From: CAG-552 sp964516925
GTDB taxonomy: Bacteria; Bacillota; Clostridia; Christensenellales; Pumilibacteraceae
Assembly: GCA_964516925.1 (NCBI GenBank)
Contig: CAZEXL010000015.1
Location: 1 to 31,120 of the forward strand
DNA: 31,120 bases
Direction of reading: 5' to 3'
Shown here: in pieces, positions 15,371 through 24,247 of the stretch
Position numbering within the stretch: the first letter of the stretch is position 1
Layout: each line of letters starts with the position of its first letter
Notes under the pieces: generated by a model
Told to the model about the DNA's origin: nothing
What the model saw: the letters and a program-made list of their open reading frames with translations, nothing else
Database searches by the model: none
Translations under genes and position numbers: made by a program

Positions 15371-16594
15371 TTAGCAATTAATTTTAAATATCGCGCAGTC
15401 TTTTCCGCCGTAAACGCCGTCCGTTGTACCCATAACGAACGCGCCGACGGGGCAAACGAAAATTAAAGGGGAGCTTATCTCTTTATTAAAGGAAACGTCC
15501 AAGGCTTTACTTCCGCAACTAAACGAACGCACCGACGTATTGTCTAGCGAACAAACCGAGTATACCGCATTGCCGTAAACGAAAAACGAACACGGTCCGT
15601 AGTTTTCCGAAAAAACGGTCTTCCCGTAACGCAAGCAATAAAAATCGTTTTCAACGCTTACGTAAAGGTATTCGTCGTCACCGCAAATCGAACCGACCAA
15701 GCCGCTTTCACAAATCCTAATTACGTTTCCGTCGCCCGACAAAAGCATAAATTCGTCGTCGCTTTGTATAAGATAATACGGCTTGTCCGTTATCCAAAAA
15801 TCCTTAACTACGTACGAAAATTCTTTAGGGTAATAGGCTAGGTTGTTCCATTCTCCCACGCACAGCATGTTCCTTATCCCGCCTTTGGCGTTTGCAATAA
15901 GCTGCCACGAACCTAAAACGTTAAGCGTGTCCACGTACTCTAGGTCGTAAACTTCGTCGGTAACGACGCTGCTAAGCTTTTCCAGGCTAGGGCTTATAAG
16001 CGTAAGTTTTATTCTGGTAAACTTGGTCGATTGCGACGTTAAAGCAGTTATAAACGCGTAATTGCCGTCAGAGTACTTAACGTCCAACGTCGTTTCTGTC
16101 GCAACGCAAGGTAAAATCAGCGTTTTAAGTTCTGCTCCAAAATAATTTACCGCCAAAGCGGTTGGCGATTCGTCGTCCAAAGCCATCAAAAAGCCGCCGC
16201 TATAAAGCGTTACGGCTTTAAGCGTTCCGCCGTACGTAAAAAAATCAACCGTCTTTCCGCTAGATTCGATAATCGCCAAAAAGGCGCCGTTTTGCTCGAA
16301 ATCGAAGTCGTTCGACGTCGTGTTGCCGAATATGTAAAACCGCTCGTTTTCAAAAAAGACGTCCGTTATCGTCTCGTCGCCGCTTCCGCCAAACGTTTGG
16401 CTAAAAACGAGCGAAGGCTCCAGCTCGGCTATCGCGTCGCGTACCTTGTCGTGTTCTTTCGATTCACTAGGCAACGGATTTGCGCCTGCTGACGAACTCG
16501 AAGTCGGATCGTAAAACAATAAGCCCGTAGCAAGCGCAATAACCGCAATAAGCAACGCCGCAATAATGCGCAACTGAGTTTTCGTTTCGTGCAT
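15371..16594 (-). CDS. Membrane-anchored extracellular protein, possibly beta-propeller
   Basis: Function not recognised. The 407-residue protein has one N-terminal hydrophobic helix (about residues 9-29) after a short charged start, then a Ser-rich linker (31-48), so the rest is probably outside the cell and held by an uncleaved anchor. The body is strand-rich with repeated aromatic-Gly-Asp motifs such as FGGSGDETITDVFF, DDEYLYV and DDEFMLLSGDGN, which is compatible with a beta-propeller. The start ATG (complement of 16592-16594) follows AAGGGG. It lies 92 bp downstream of murG on the same strand; a TACAAT box in that gap could be its own promoter. Confidence 0.7.
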   Translation of the reverse strand: MHETKTQLRIIAALLIAVIALATGLLFYDPTSSSSAGANPLPSESKEHDKVRDAIAELEPSLVFSQTFGGSGDETITDVFFENERFYIFGNTTSNDFDFEQNGAFLAIIESSGKTVDFFTYGGTLKAVTLYSGGFLMALDDESPTALAVNYFGAELKTLILPCVATETTLDVKYSDGNYAFITALTSQSTKFTRIKLTLISPSLEKLSSVVTDEVYDLEYVDTLNVLGSWQLIANAKGGIRNMLCVGEWNNLAYYPKEFSYVVKDFWITDKPYYLIQSDDEFMLLSGDGNVIRICESGLVGSICGDDEYLYVSVENDFYCLRYGKTVFSENYGPCSFFVYGNAVYSVCSLDNTSVRSFSCGSKALDVSFNKEISSPLIFVCPVGAFVMGTTDGVYGGKDCAIFKINC

Positions 16595-16686
16595 AACAAC
16601 CCCTTAAATAAACTTTTTCTTATTGTAACGCCGCTAGGATCGTTTATAAAAGGAAAGTTCGTCGTATTTTGGCGTAAACGCTCGTA

Positions 16687-17670
16687 TCATACGCTAAGGA
16701 TTATGCTTGCAACTTTTTTTGTTCCGTCGGCTTCGAATTTTTCGGGTACGAACGATTCGAGTTTTTTTAGCTCGGCAAGTAAATTTTTGCTAGTAAGGTT
16801 CTCTTGCGGCAAAACGCGTATCACGTTACGACTCGAAAAATATTCGGCGTTTTCTATTTGATCGCCTCGCGACGCTCCCAAAGGAAGCGGAACGATAAGT
16901 GCTTTTTTGTTAAGCGCGGCTATTTCAAAAAGAGTGTTGGCGCCGCCTCTTGATACGATGTAATCGGCGTTTGCGTACGCTAAGGACATGTCGTTACAAA
17001 ATTCCGTTTGCTTATAGCCCTCCGTTCGTCTGTCCGTAAGATTGCCTTTGCCGACCACGTGTATTACGTTATATCTTTTCGTAAGGGCGTCCAACGCTTC
17101 AAAAACGCATTCGTTAAGCGCTTTACTGCCAAGACTGCCGCCCATTATCAGCAAAGTAGGGAAGGGCGAAGTGCGTATGCCGCCTGTAAGTCCTCGCCGC
17201 AAAATTGCGCCGGTATATACGCCGTTGACAAGTTTTTTTGCCGTAACGTCAAAACTGCAACAAACGCACCTGCACTTTTTTGCGATCAGCCTGTTGGTAA
17301 GTCCCAAACTAAGGTCGCTTTCGTGCGTAACTAGCGGCGTTTTGCCTGCTGCAAGCGCTACCGGCAAACTCACGTAACCGCCCTTACTAAAAACAACGTC
17401 AGGTTTAACTTCTCTAAGAACTTTTTTTGCTTTACTAATCGACCGCATCAGCTTAAACGGCACGGCAACGTTTTTAAAAAAGCCGTCTCGCGCGTATTTC
17501 ACGCAAGGGATTTCGTGATATATTACGCTTGGATAATTGCTCATAATTTCTTTTTCCATTCCGTCTCCGCCTACGTAATGAATTTCGTTTCCCGCAAGGT
17601 ACGGCAAAAGCGCCACGTTAGGCATAATGTGGCCTGCGGTGCCGCCGCCGGTAAGCACTATTCTTTTCAT
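16687..17670 (-). CDS. murG: UDP-GlcNAc:undecaprenyl-PP-MurNAc-pentapeptide GlcNAc transferase
   Basis: Makes lipid II from lipid I at the inner face of the membrane. The 327-residue GT-B protein shows GGGTAGH at 8-14, KGGYVSLPVALAA, HESDLSLGLTNRL (the HESD variant seen in Clostridia in place of HEQN), GGSLGSKALN and SRGGANTLFEIAAL followed by GDQIENA. I choose the second in-frame ATG (complement of 17668-17670), six bases after GGAG; the first ATG at 17682 overlaps that ribosome binding site. The gene is outside any cell-wall cluster here. A TATAAT on the minus strand (17732-17737) is a possible promoter with a poor -35. Confidence 0.92.
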   Translation of the reverse strand: MKRIVLTGGGTAGHIMPNVALLPYLAGNEIHYVGGDGMEKEIMSNYPSVIYHEIPCVKYARDGFFKNVAVPFKLMRSISKAKKVLREVKPDVVFSKGGYVSLPVALAAGKTPLVTHESDLSLGLTNRLIAKKCRCVCCSFDVTAKKLVNGVYTGAILRRGLTGGIRTSPFPTLLIMGGSLGSKALNECVFEALDALTKRYNVIHVVGKGNLTDRRTEGYKQTEFCNDMSLAYANADYIVSRGGANTLFEIAALNKKALIVPLPLGASRGDQIENAEYFSSRNVIRVLPQENLTSKNLLAELKKLESFVPEKFEADGTKKVASIILSV

Positions 17671-17760
17671 TCTTTGCTCCATACGAATTGATTTTACCGC
17701 AACGCAAAACTTTTATACCTTGCGACGTAATATTATATAGTCGAGTCGTTGCGGTTATTC

Positions 17761-17793
17761 AAAAAAAGCCGCTTTATCTAATGTAAAAGCGGC
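17761..17793 (-). terminator. Intrinsic terminator after the MATE transporter gene
   Basis: On the minus strand GCCGCTTT pairs with AAAGCGGC (8 bp; plus-strand arms 17768-17775 and 17786-17793) around a 10-base loop and is followed by seven T residues (plus-strand A run 17761-17767). It separates the MATE gene from murG. Confidence 0.85.
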
Positions 17794-17825
17794 GAATAGA
17801 GGCAAAAATCATTTATCGACAATTT

Positions 17826-19205
17826 TTATTTTTTTGCTTTTTCGAAACTGTGTATCCAGTCCGAACAATGGTAGTAAATAAAGTAAATAATCGTCGTTAT
17901 TCCCCAGGTTATGGGATACGCCCAGTATATGTACGCGATATCGTGAACGATGCTCATAACGATCGATATGTAAATGACTCTAAGGATACACCATACGCTA
18001 AGCATAATAACCATAGGCACTACGCTGCGTCCGGCGCCTCGGCAAATTGAAGCTATGCAATGCGAGTAGGCTAGCAGGCAATAAAACAAAGAAGCCGTTC
18101 GCATCTGTTGTACGCAATAGCCAAGAACTTCGGGATTGTTTTCGCTGTCGAAAATACCGACTAACTTTGGTGCAAGTAAGTATATCAAAACGGCAATTGC
18201 TTCGGCTATCGCAACGCCCGCAAAAATGCCGAACCGAGCGCCTTTTTTTGCTCGGTCGTGTTCTGCCGCTCCTAGGTTTTGCCCGATAAAGTTTGTAAGC
18301 GCCATAGTAAAGCTGTTTATCGGCAAAAAGGCGAAACCCTCTATTTTGCTGTAAATACCGTACGCTGTGGTGGCGTATTCGCCGAACGAATTTATTTGCG
18401 ATTGTACTATTACGTTAGCCAGTCCGATAACCGAATTTTGTATTCCGGACGGCAAGCCTATGCGCAAAATTTCTTTAAGCAAGGATTTGTCAAAACGAAT
18501 TTTGCGTATGCTAACCGAAAAAATCCTACCTTTTTTAAGCAGATAGCAAAAGCACAATACCACGCTTATCGTTTGCGAAATAACGGTAGCTACGGCTGCG
18601 GCCCACACCCCCCATTTAAACACGCCAATAAACAATAGGTCTAGCAAAACGTTTGTTACCGACGATATTATAAGGTAGTACAGCGGTCGCTTGCTGTTTC
18701 CGACCGCATTCATAATGCTGCAACAAATGTTGTACATCACGGTAGCCAGCGCGCCTAAAAAATAGTATCTAAAGTATTCTATCGCTTCGGGCAAAATAGC
18801 CTCGTCGGTATTCATCCAACGCAAAAAAGTAGGGGTTAATGCAACGCCGACTATCGTAAGCAGCGTTCCGCTCACTAAACCGAACGCAATATTTGTGTGT
18901 ATCGCTTTTTGAACTTTGTCCTCGTCCTTTGCTCCGAAGTATTTTGCGATAACTACGCCTGCGCCCATTGCCGCGCCGTTAAAAAAGCTGACAAGCAAAA
19001 ATATAAGATTGCCCGACGAGGTGACCGCACCAAGTGATTCGGTACCCAAAAATTGTCCTACTATCAGCGCGTCTGCGGTATTGTATAGTTGTTGAAACAA
19101 ATTGCTCAAAAAAGCAGGAAGCGCAAACAAAAGTATGACGGTATAAGGATTGCCTTTGGTAAGGTCCTTAACTCCGTTTTTGGTCGAAGCGGAATTTTTA
19201 AGCAT
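17826..19205 (-). CDS. MATE family efflux transporter
   Basis: Multidrug/toxic compound extrusion transporter, cation-coupled, in the inner membrane. The 459-residue protein has about twelve hydrophobic helices in two related halves and the family N-terminal signature ALPAFLSNLFQQLYNTADALIVGQFLG spread over helices 1-2, with matching GLPSGIQNSV at the start of the second half. Substrate cannot be read from sequence. The start is taken as the ATG at complement 19203-19205: an upstream ATG (19223) lies inside the predicted promoter. The chosen ATG has no ribosome binding site and lies six bases after a TATACT box, so the mRNA may be leaderless. The gene is divergent from the XRE regulator. Confidence 0.93.
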   Translation of the reverse strand: MLKNSASTKNGVKDLTKGNPYTVILLFALPAFLSNLFQQLYNTADALIVGQFLGTESLGAVTSSGNLIFLLVSFFNGAAMGAGVVIAKYFGAKDEDKVQKAIHTNIAFGLVSGTLLTIVGVALTPTFLRWMNTDEAILPEAIEYFRYYFLGALATVMYNICCSIMNAVGNSKRPLYYLIISSVTNVLLDLLFIGVFKWGVWAAAVATVISQTISVVLCFCYLLKKGRIFSVSIRKIRFDKSLLKEILRIGLPSGIQNSVIGLANVIVQSQINSFGEYATTAYGIYSKIEGFAFLPINSFTMALTNFIGQNLGAAEHDRAKKGARFGIFAGVAIAEAIAVLIYLLAPKLVGIFDSENNPEVLGYCVQQMRTASLFYCLLAYSHCIASICRGAGRSVVPMVIMLSVWCILRVIYISIVMSIVHDIAYIYWAYPITWGITTIIYFIYYHCSDWIHSFEKAKK

Positions 19206-19211
19206 GTTCAA

Positions 19212-19240
19212 AGTATAACACATAAAAAATATAAAAACAA
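19212..19240 (-). promoter_or_regulatory. Promoter of the MATE gene, probably leaderless
   Basis: On the minus strand TTGTTT (19235-19240), 17-bp spacer, TATACT (19212-19217), then six bases to the ATG (19205). The spacing equals that at aroC and at the fumarase gene. Confidence 0.65.
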
Positions 19241-19262
19241 GTTATTTGCTCGTTTAAAAGTG

Positions 19263-19291
19263 TTGACAAACGGAAATTTTTGTGCTAAAAT
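19263..19291 (+). promoter_or_regulatory. Promoter of the regulator-topoisomerase unit
   Basis: TTGACA (19263-19268), 17-bp spacer, TAAAAT (19286-19291) preceded by TGC. Start of transcription near 19298. The leader holds GTCAGCTAAC, an imperfect palindrome, running into three CTAA tandem copies (19301-19318), a possible operator for the XRE protein. Confidence 0.85.
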
Positions 19292-19327
19292 AGTAAGGTA
19301 GTCAGCTAACTAACTAACAAGGATTTT

Positions 19328-19693
19328 ATGAACAAAAAAGAACGGGACAATAAAAATTTCGGAGGGTATCTCTACGAACTGCGTAAGGAAAGGGGGATAG
19401 GTTTCGACGAATTCCGCCTTGCTCTGGGCGTATCTAAGGCGTATCTTAACGATGTTGAAACCGATTCTTGTCGTCCGCCGACACCCGAAGTTCAAACCAA
19501 GATGGTGCAATATCTGTGCGGCAAGCGGCAGCTTTCTCAAAAGCAGATAACGCGCTTTTATACGCTTGCGGCAAAAAGGCGCGGAGAAATTCCTGCCGAC
19601 GTAATGCAATTTTTAAGCGACAACTACGGAGCGTTGGACGAAATACGCTCAACTAAAGACTACAAATTATTTTGGCAACGTAACGGGTTATAA
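19328..19693 (+). CDS. XRE-family helix-turn-helix regulator
   Basis: A 121-residue DNA-binding protein. Residues about 10-66 form a Cro/CI-type helix-turn-helix: LYELRKERGIGFDEF, then the turn and recognition helix LGVSKAYLNDVE. The C-terminal half (67-121) is charged and helical without a known sensor domain. The ATG has AAGGA four to five bases upstream and a near-consensus promoter ahead of it. The gene stops 19 bp before gyrB with no terminator between, so it is probably cotranscribed with gyrB-gyrA. Whether it controls its own operon, the divergent MATE gene or distant targets cannot be told. Confidence 0.82.
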   Translation: MNKKERDNKNFGGYLYELRKERGIGFDEFRLALGVSKAYLNDVETDSCRPPTPEVQTKMVQYLCGKRQLSQKQITRFYTLAAKRRGEIPADVMQFLSDNYGALDEIRSTKDYKLFWQRNGL

Positions 19694-19712
19694 TAAACCA
19701 AGGAGGTATAAA

Positions 19713-21659
19713 ATGGGAGCAACATACGACGCTAAAGACATAAAGGTGCTAGAGGGCTTGGATGCAGTTCGTCTAAGACCGGGTATGTATATAGGCACTA
19801 CGGGAATAAAAGGACTTCATCACATATTGTGGGAAATCGTCGACAACTCGATGGACGAAGTAACGAACGGTTACGGCGACAAAATCGACATAAAGCTTTA
19901 CGCCGACGGATCTGTTTCGGTCGAGGATAACGGTCGAGGCATACCCGTCGATATTCATCCGCAACTCGGCGTAAGCGCGGTCGAAGTGGTCTTCACTCAG
20001 CTCCATGCGGGCGGCAAGTTCGACAACGACAATTATTCGCATTCGGGCGGATTGCACGGCGTAGGCGCATCGGTTACCAATGCGCTAAGCGAATGGCTAA
20101 TAGTCGAAGTTTACAAAAACGGCACTACTTACAAAATGGAATTCGAAAGCAAAGAAGTGGACGGCAAGGTTAAAGGCGGCGTGCCCAAGTTTTCGCTTTT
20201 CGATACGGGCGTAAAAACGCAAAAACACGGCACTTTTATCAGGTTTAAGCCGGACGCTCGCATATTCGAAAGCGTCACGCTCAGCTTCGAAACTATAAAA
20301 CGAAGAATAAAAGAACTTGCGTTTCTTAATAAGGGCGCGCATATCACGCTCAGCGACCTTCGTTACGGCGACGAGCCGCTAGTCGTGGATTATCGGTACG
20401 ACGGCGGCATAGTCGACTTCGTGCGAGACCTTAACGAAACCAAGACGCCGTGTTTTAAAGATCCTATCTATATCGTAGGCGAGGAAAGCGACATCGAAAT
20501 GGAACTTGCGTTCCAATATACCGACGGTTATACCGACAATATTTTCTCGTACGTAAACAACATTCCTACCACCGAGGGCGGTACGCACGAAACGGGCTTT
20601 AAAAGCGGGCTTACGAGAGTTATGAACGATATCGCTCGCAAAAACGGAGTGTTAAAGGAAAAGGATGAAAACCTTAAGGGCGACGACTTTATGGAAGGCA
20701 TAACGGCGGTGCTAAGCATAAAAATGCAAAACGTGCAGTTTGAAGGTCAAACCAAAACCAAGCTCGGTAACCCCGACGCAAGGGTAGCGATAGAGCATTT
20801 GGTAGTAACTAAGCTTAACAAGTTTTTCGACGTTCCCGCCAACAAGCTCGTTGCCGACGCAATATTCAAAAAGGCGCTTATGGCGGCAAAAGTACGCGAA
20901 GAAGCACGCAAAGCTAAGGAAATTACAAGGCAAAAAAACAGTATCGAAAACTTTAACCTCGTCGGCAAGCTGAGCAACTGTACGGGCAGACGCGCCGAAG
21001 ACAACGAGCTGTACATCGTCGAGGGCGACAGCGCGGGCGGAACGTGCAAGCAGGCGCGTAATCGCCATTACCAAGCGATATTGCCGCTTCGAGGCAAGCC
21101 GCTCAACGCCGAAAAGAAGCGCATCGACCAAGTTTTGGATAACGTGGAAATTCGTACCATAATATCTGCGCTCGGTTGCGGCATAGGCGACGATTACGAC
21201 GAGGAAGATCTTAAGTTCCACAAGGTAATAATATTGTCCGATGCCGATCAGGACGGCGGACACATTCGTGCGATACTTCTTACATTCTTCTTCAGGTACA
21301 TGAAGGAGCTTATCACCGGCGGACACGTGTATATAGGTATGCCGCCGCTGTATAAGGTTTACAAAAAGGACGTAGTCGAGTACGCTTACAACGACGACGA
21401 GTTGGAAAAAGCAAAAGCAAAAGTGGGCAGAGGCTACGATATTCAACGTTACAAAGGACTTGGCGAAATGAATTCCGAGCAGCTTTGGGAGACCACTATG
21501 GATCCTACGCGCCGAACTTTAATACAGGTTTCTATCGACGACGCTGCGGAAGCGGAGCGACTCGTATCCATACTAATGGGCGACGCAATCGAAAGGCGCA
21601 AGGCGTTCATAATCGAAAACGCAAACTTTAATCGAGAAGATAATTTTAAGGTAGGTTAA
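19713..21659 (+). CDS. gyrB: DNA topoisomerase type IIA ATPase subunit (GyrB/ParE family)
   Basis: ATP-driven strand-passage subunit. The 648-residue protein has the GHKL ATPase domain (IVDNSMDE, EDNGRGIPVDIH, GGLHGVGASVTNAL), a transducer domain, and the TOPRIM domain with EGDSAGG and DADQDGGHIR binding Mg2+. The C-terminal part has YKGLGEMNSEQLWETTMDP. It lacks the long insert of proteobacterial GyrB, as usual for Firmicutes. A strong AAGGAGG precedes the ATG. Paired with the A subunit four bases downstream. GyrB or ParE cannot be settled from this subunit; see the partner, which lacks a clear GyrA box. Confidence 0.93.
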   Translation: MGATYDAKDIKVLEGLDAVRLRPGMYIGTTGIKGLHHILWEIVDNSMDEVTNGYGDKIDIKLYADGSVSVEDNGRGIPVDIHPQLGVSAVEVVFTQLHAGGKFDNDNYSHSGGLHGVGASVTNALSEWLIVEVYKNGTTYKMEFESKEVDGKVKGGVPKFSLFDTGVKTQKHGTFIRFKPDARIFESVTLSFETIKRRIKELAFLNKGAHITLSDLRYGDEPLVVDYRYDGGIVDFVRDLNETKTPCFKDPIYIVGEESDIEMELAFQYTDGYTDNIFSYVNNIPTTEGGTHETGFKSGLTRVMNDIARKNGVLKEKDENLKGDDFMEGITAVLSIKMQNVQFEGQTKTKLGNPDARVAIEHLVVTKLNKFFDVPANKLVADAIFKKALMAAKVREEARKAKEITRQKNSIENFNLVGKLSNCTGRRAEDNELYIVEGDSAGGTCKQARNRHYQAILPLRGKPLNAEKKRIDQVLDNVEIRTIISALGCGIGDDYDEEDLKFHKVIILSDADQDGGHIRAILLTFFFRYMKELITGGHVYIGMPPLYKVYKKDVVEYAYNDDELEKAKAKVGRGYDIQRYKGLGEMNSEQLWETTMDPTRRTLIQVSIDDAAEAERLVSILMGDAIERRKAFIIENANFNREDNFKVG

Positions 21660-21663
21660 TAAT

Positions 21664-24072
21664 ATGGAGAGCGCAAATACTTTATACAAAACCATGGAAG
21701 AAGTTATGACCGACTCCATGATACCGTACTCCGAGTACGTTATAATGGATCGAGCGTTGCCGCGCGTCGAGGACGGTTTAAAACCCGTTCAACGCAGAGT
21801 ATTGTACTCTATGGCGGAGCTTGGCATTAATCCCGACAAGCCGCACAAAAAGTGCGCGCGCATCGTCGGAGATTGCTTAGGTAAATATCATCCGCACGGC
21901 GACTCGTCGGTGTACGGCGCGCTCGTTCGTATGGCGCAACCGTTCAATATGGGCTCGGTGCTAATCGACGGACACGGCAACTTCGGTTCGATCGACGGCG
22001 ACGGACCTGCCGCAATGCGATACACCGAAGCGCGTTTGGCGCCGCTTGCGCTAGAGCTTATGAGAGATCTCGAAAAGGATACCGTAAATTGGCAACCTAA
22101 CTTCGACGACAGTCTAAACGAGCCGTGCTATTTGCCGGGCAGATTCCCCAATTTGCTCGTAAACGGCGCTACCGGCATAGCGGTAGGACTTGCTACCAAC
22201 ATTCCGCCTCATAACCTCGGCGAAGCAATCGACGGCGTAGTAGCGTATATCGACAATCCGCGCATTAAGCTTGCCGACATGATGAAGATAATAAAAGGAC
22301 CCGATTTTCCGTCGGGCGGCGTTATTATTCAAGGCGATCTAGTAAACGCGTACGAAACCGGCAAGGGTAAAATCGCCATACGGGCAAAAATTCACGTCGA
22401 AAACGAAGGTGAAAAGCGACTTATAGTAATCGACGAACTGCCGTTTCAGGTAAACAAAGCGGCGCTTCTAGAAAGCATACTAAAGGTTCGCGAAGAAAAG
22501 AAAGAGGCGCTTTCGTATATCAGCGAAATAACCGACGAGTCGGATCGCAACGGTATGAGAGCCGTAATTAAAGTTAAGCGAGACGGCGACGTCGATAAAA
22601 TTTTGGATATTCTGTTCAAAACGACCAATTTGCACGTTTCGTACGGCATAAACATGGTGGCTATTGCCGACGGCAAGCCGCAACAAATGGGACTTCTGGA
22701 TATAATAGCTTACTACGTAAATTATCAACGAATGGTAATTATACGTCGTACTAAGTTCGAGCTCGAACAAGCCAAGGAACGCGCTCATATACTAGAAGGA
22801 CTCGTCATAGCCGTAAAAAACATAGACGAAGTAGTCCATATAATAAAAACCAGCAAAAACACTACCGAAGCAAAAGAGCGACTTCGTCAGCGCTTCGATT
22901 TAAGCGAAAAGCAGGTTCAGGCGATAATTGAGCTAAGGCTCGGAAGACTTACTGCGCTGGAAGTTTATAAGCTTGAGCAAGAGCTGGAAGAGCTTCATCA
23001 GCTTATCGAACGTCTTACCAAAATTCTCGGCAGCAAAAAACTTCAAATGGAAGTCATAAAAAGCGAGATGAATGAAATCAAGCGCAAATACAAGGTTAGT
23101 CGCAAAACGATTATCATCGAGGATATTAAAAAATACAAGATAGTCAAAGCCGAGGATATCAAGCTTGCCGACGAGTACGTGGTTGCCGTTACCGAAAACG
23201 ACACCATCAAAAAGATGCTCAACAAAAACTACAATATGGCAACCAGAGAGTTCGGCGAAAGTAGTACGCTGAACGAAGTATGTCGCCACTTAGTGTGCCT
23301 AAAGTCCGACAAAAAGCTAAGCTTGTTCACAAACTACGGTAATTGTTACAAGCTAAGCGCCGAGGATATTCCCGACGGCAAGTGGCGCGAAAAAGGCTTG
23401 GCGCTAAAGGACATAATAAAGGAATACGTGGCAGGCGAAAAGGTCGTGTACGCGCTTGCGGGCGATGCGCCGCAGGGCGACGTGTACTTCTTTACCAAGT
23501 ACGGAATGATAAAAAAGACGCCTTGGAGCGAATACACGTTGCTTAAAAGTGCGTATCAGGCAATCAAGCTTAAGGAAGGCGACGAGGTTATCGCAATGGA
23601 AACGGTACGCGAGGGCGAATCGCTGGTGTTCGTTACTTCTAGCGGAATGTGTCTAAGGTGCAGTTCGGACGACGTACCGCAGCAGGGTAGAATATCCGCG
23701 GGCGTAAAAGGCATAAAATTAAGCGACAAGGACGAAGTGCTAAGCGCAACTCAATCGGACGGAAACGGCGAAATCGCGCTGATAACCGATCGCGGATACG
23801 CTAAACGAGTAAAAGTCAGTGACTTCGATATAATAGGCAGATACGGTAAAGGCGTAAAAATTATCGACCTTAAGTCAAACGGCAAACGCATCGTGTTCTC
23901 AAAAGTGATAACCGAGCAAATAAAAGCGGTATTAGAGCTCGACGGCGAATACCTGATGTGCGTTCCGTCCGACAACTTCAAAATCGAGTCTCGTACTCAT
24001 GGCGGCAAAGCGCTCATAAAACGCGCCGAAGTAACGCGAGTTATGGTGTACGTTGATAAAATACAAGATTAA
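21664..24072 (+). CDS. gyrA: DNA topoisomerase type IIA DNA-cleavage subunit (GyrA/ParC family)
   Basis: DNA cleavage and rejoining subunit. The 802-residue protein has the winged-helix core with catalytic Tyr120 in AMRYTEARLA, the quinolone region GKYHPHGDSSVYGALV at 73-88, NLLVNGATGIAVGLATNIPPHN, a coiled-coil gate (about 440-480), and a C-terminal beta-pinwheel of about 300 residues. The GyrA box (QRRGGKG-like), expected where the first blade begins, is not seen: the matching stretch reads NYNMATREFGESS. That box is needed for DNA wrapping and negative supercoiling, so this pair may act more like topoisomerase IV. Gly85 stands where E. coli GyrA has Asp87. Only a weak ribosome binding site precedes the ATG; translation is probably coupled to gyrB. 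Confidence 0.9.
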   Translation: MESANTLYKTMEEVMTDSMIPYSEYVIMDRALPRVEDGLKPVQRRVLYSMAELGINPDKPHKKCARIVGDCLGKYHPHGDSSVYGALVRMAQPFNMGSVLIDGHGNFGSIDGDGPAAMRYTEARLAPLALELMRDLEKDTVNWQPNFDDSLNEPCYLPGRFPNLLVNGATGIAVGLATNIPPHNLGEAIDGVVAYIDNPRIKLADMMKIIKGPDFPSGGVIIQGDLVNAYETGKGKIAIRAKIHVENEGEKRLIVIDELPFQVNKAALLESILKVREEKKEALSYISEITDESDRNGMRAVIKVKRDGDVDKILDILFKTTNLHVSYGINMVAIADGKPQQMGLLDIIAYYVNYQRMVIIRRTKFELEQAKERAHILEGLVIAVKNIDEVVHIIKTSKNTTEAKERLRQRFDLSEKQVQAIIELRLGRLTALEVYKLEQELEELHQLIERLTKILGSKKLQMEVIKSEMNEIKRKYKVSRKTIIIEDIKKYKIVKAEDIKLADEYVVAVTENDTIKKMLNKNYNMATREFGESSTLNEVCRHLVCLKSDKKLSLFTNYGNCYKLSAEDIPDGKWREKGLALKDIIKEYVAGEKVVYALAGDAPQGDVYFFTKYGMIKKTPWSEYTLLKSAYQAIKLKEGDEVIAMETVREGESLVFVTSSGMCLRCSSDDVPQQGRISAGVKGIKLSDKDEVLSATQSDGNGEIALITDRGYAKRVKVSDFDIIGRYGKGVKIIDLKSNGKRIVFSKVITEQIKAVLELDGEYLMCVPSDNFKIESRTHGGKALIKRAEVTRVMVYVDKIQD

Positions 24073-24094
24073 TAAGCTAGTAAATTTTCTAGTG

Positions 24095-24129
24095 CGCTTC
24101 GCATATTAACGTATGCGAAGCGTTTTTTT
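24095..24129 (+). terminator. Intrinsic terminator of the topoisomerase operon
   Basis: Stem 24095-24105 with 24112-24122 (11 bp), loop TTAACG (24106-24111), seven T residues at 24123-24129. It lies 23 bp after the gyrA stop. Confidence 0.92.
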
Positions 24130-24192
24130 ATGCGATTACGGTAATAAACGCTAAAAATATGCAATAAGCGGCGGCTAACTCGCTTAAATCGC

Positions 24193-24220
24193 TTGATTTT
24201 TTTTCAAAAATAAGTATAAT
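24193..24220 (+). promoter_or_regulatory. Promoter of the DtxR-family regulator
   Basis: TTGATT (24193-24198), 16-bp spacer, TATAAT (24215-24220). The leader is about 20 nt and contains GGAGG (24237-24241) six bases before the ATG. I could not find a clear metal-repressor palindrome in it. Confidence 0.7.
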
Positions 24221-24247
24221 TAAAGTAAATAACGTCGGAGGAAATCA

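Noticed and set aside
19672..19694. Internal gyrB promoter (TATAAT at 19689-19694)
   Set aside because: A perfect -10-like hexamer overlaps the XRE stop region, but no acceptable -35 lies 16-18 bp upstream, so I did not list it.
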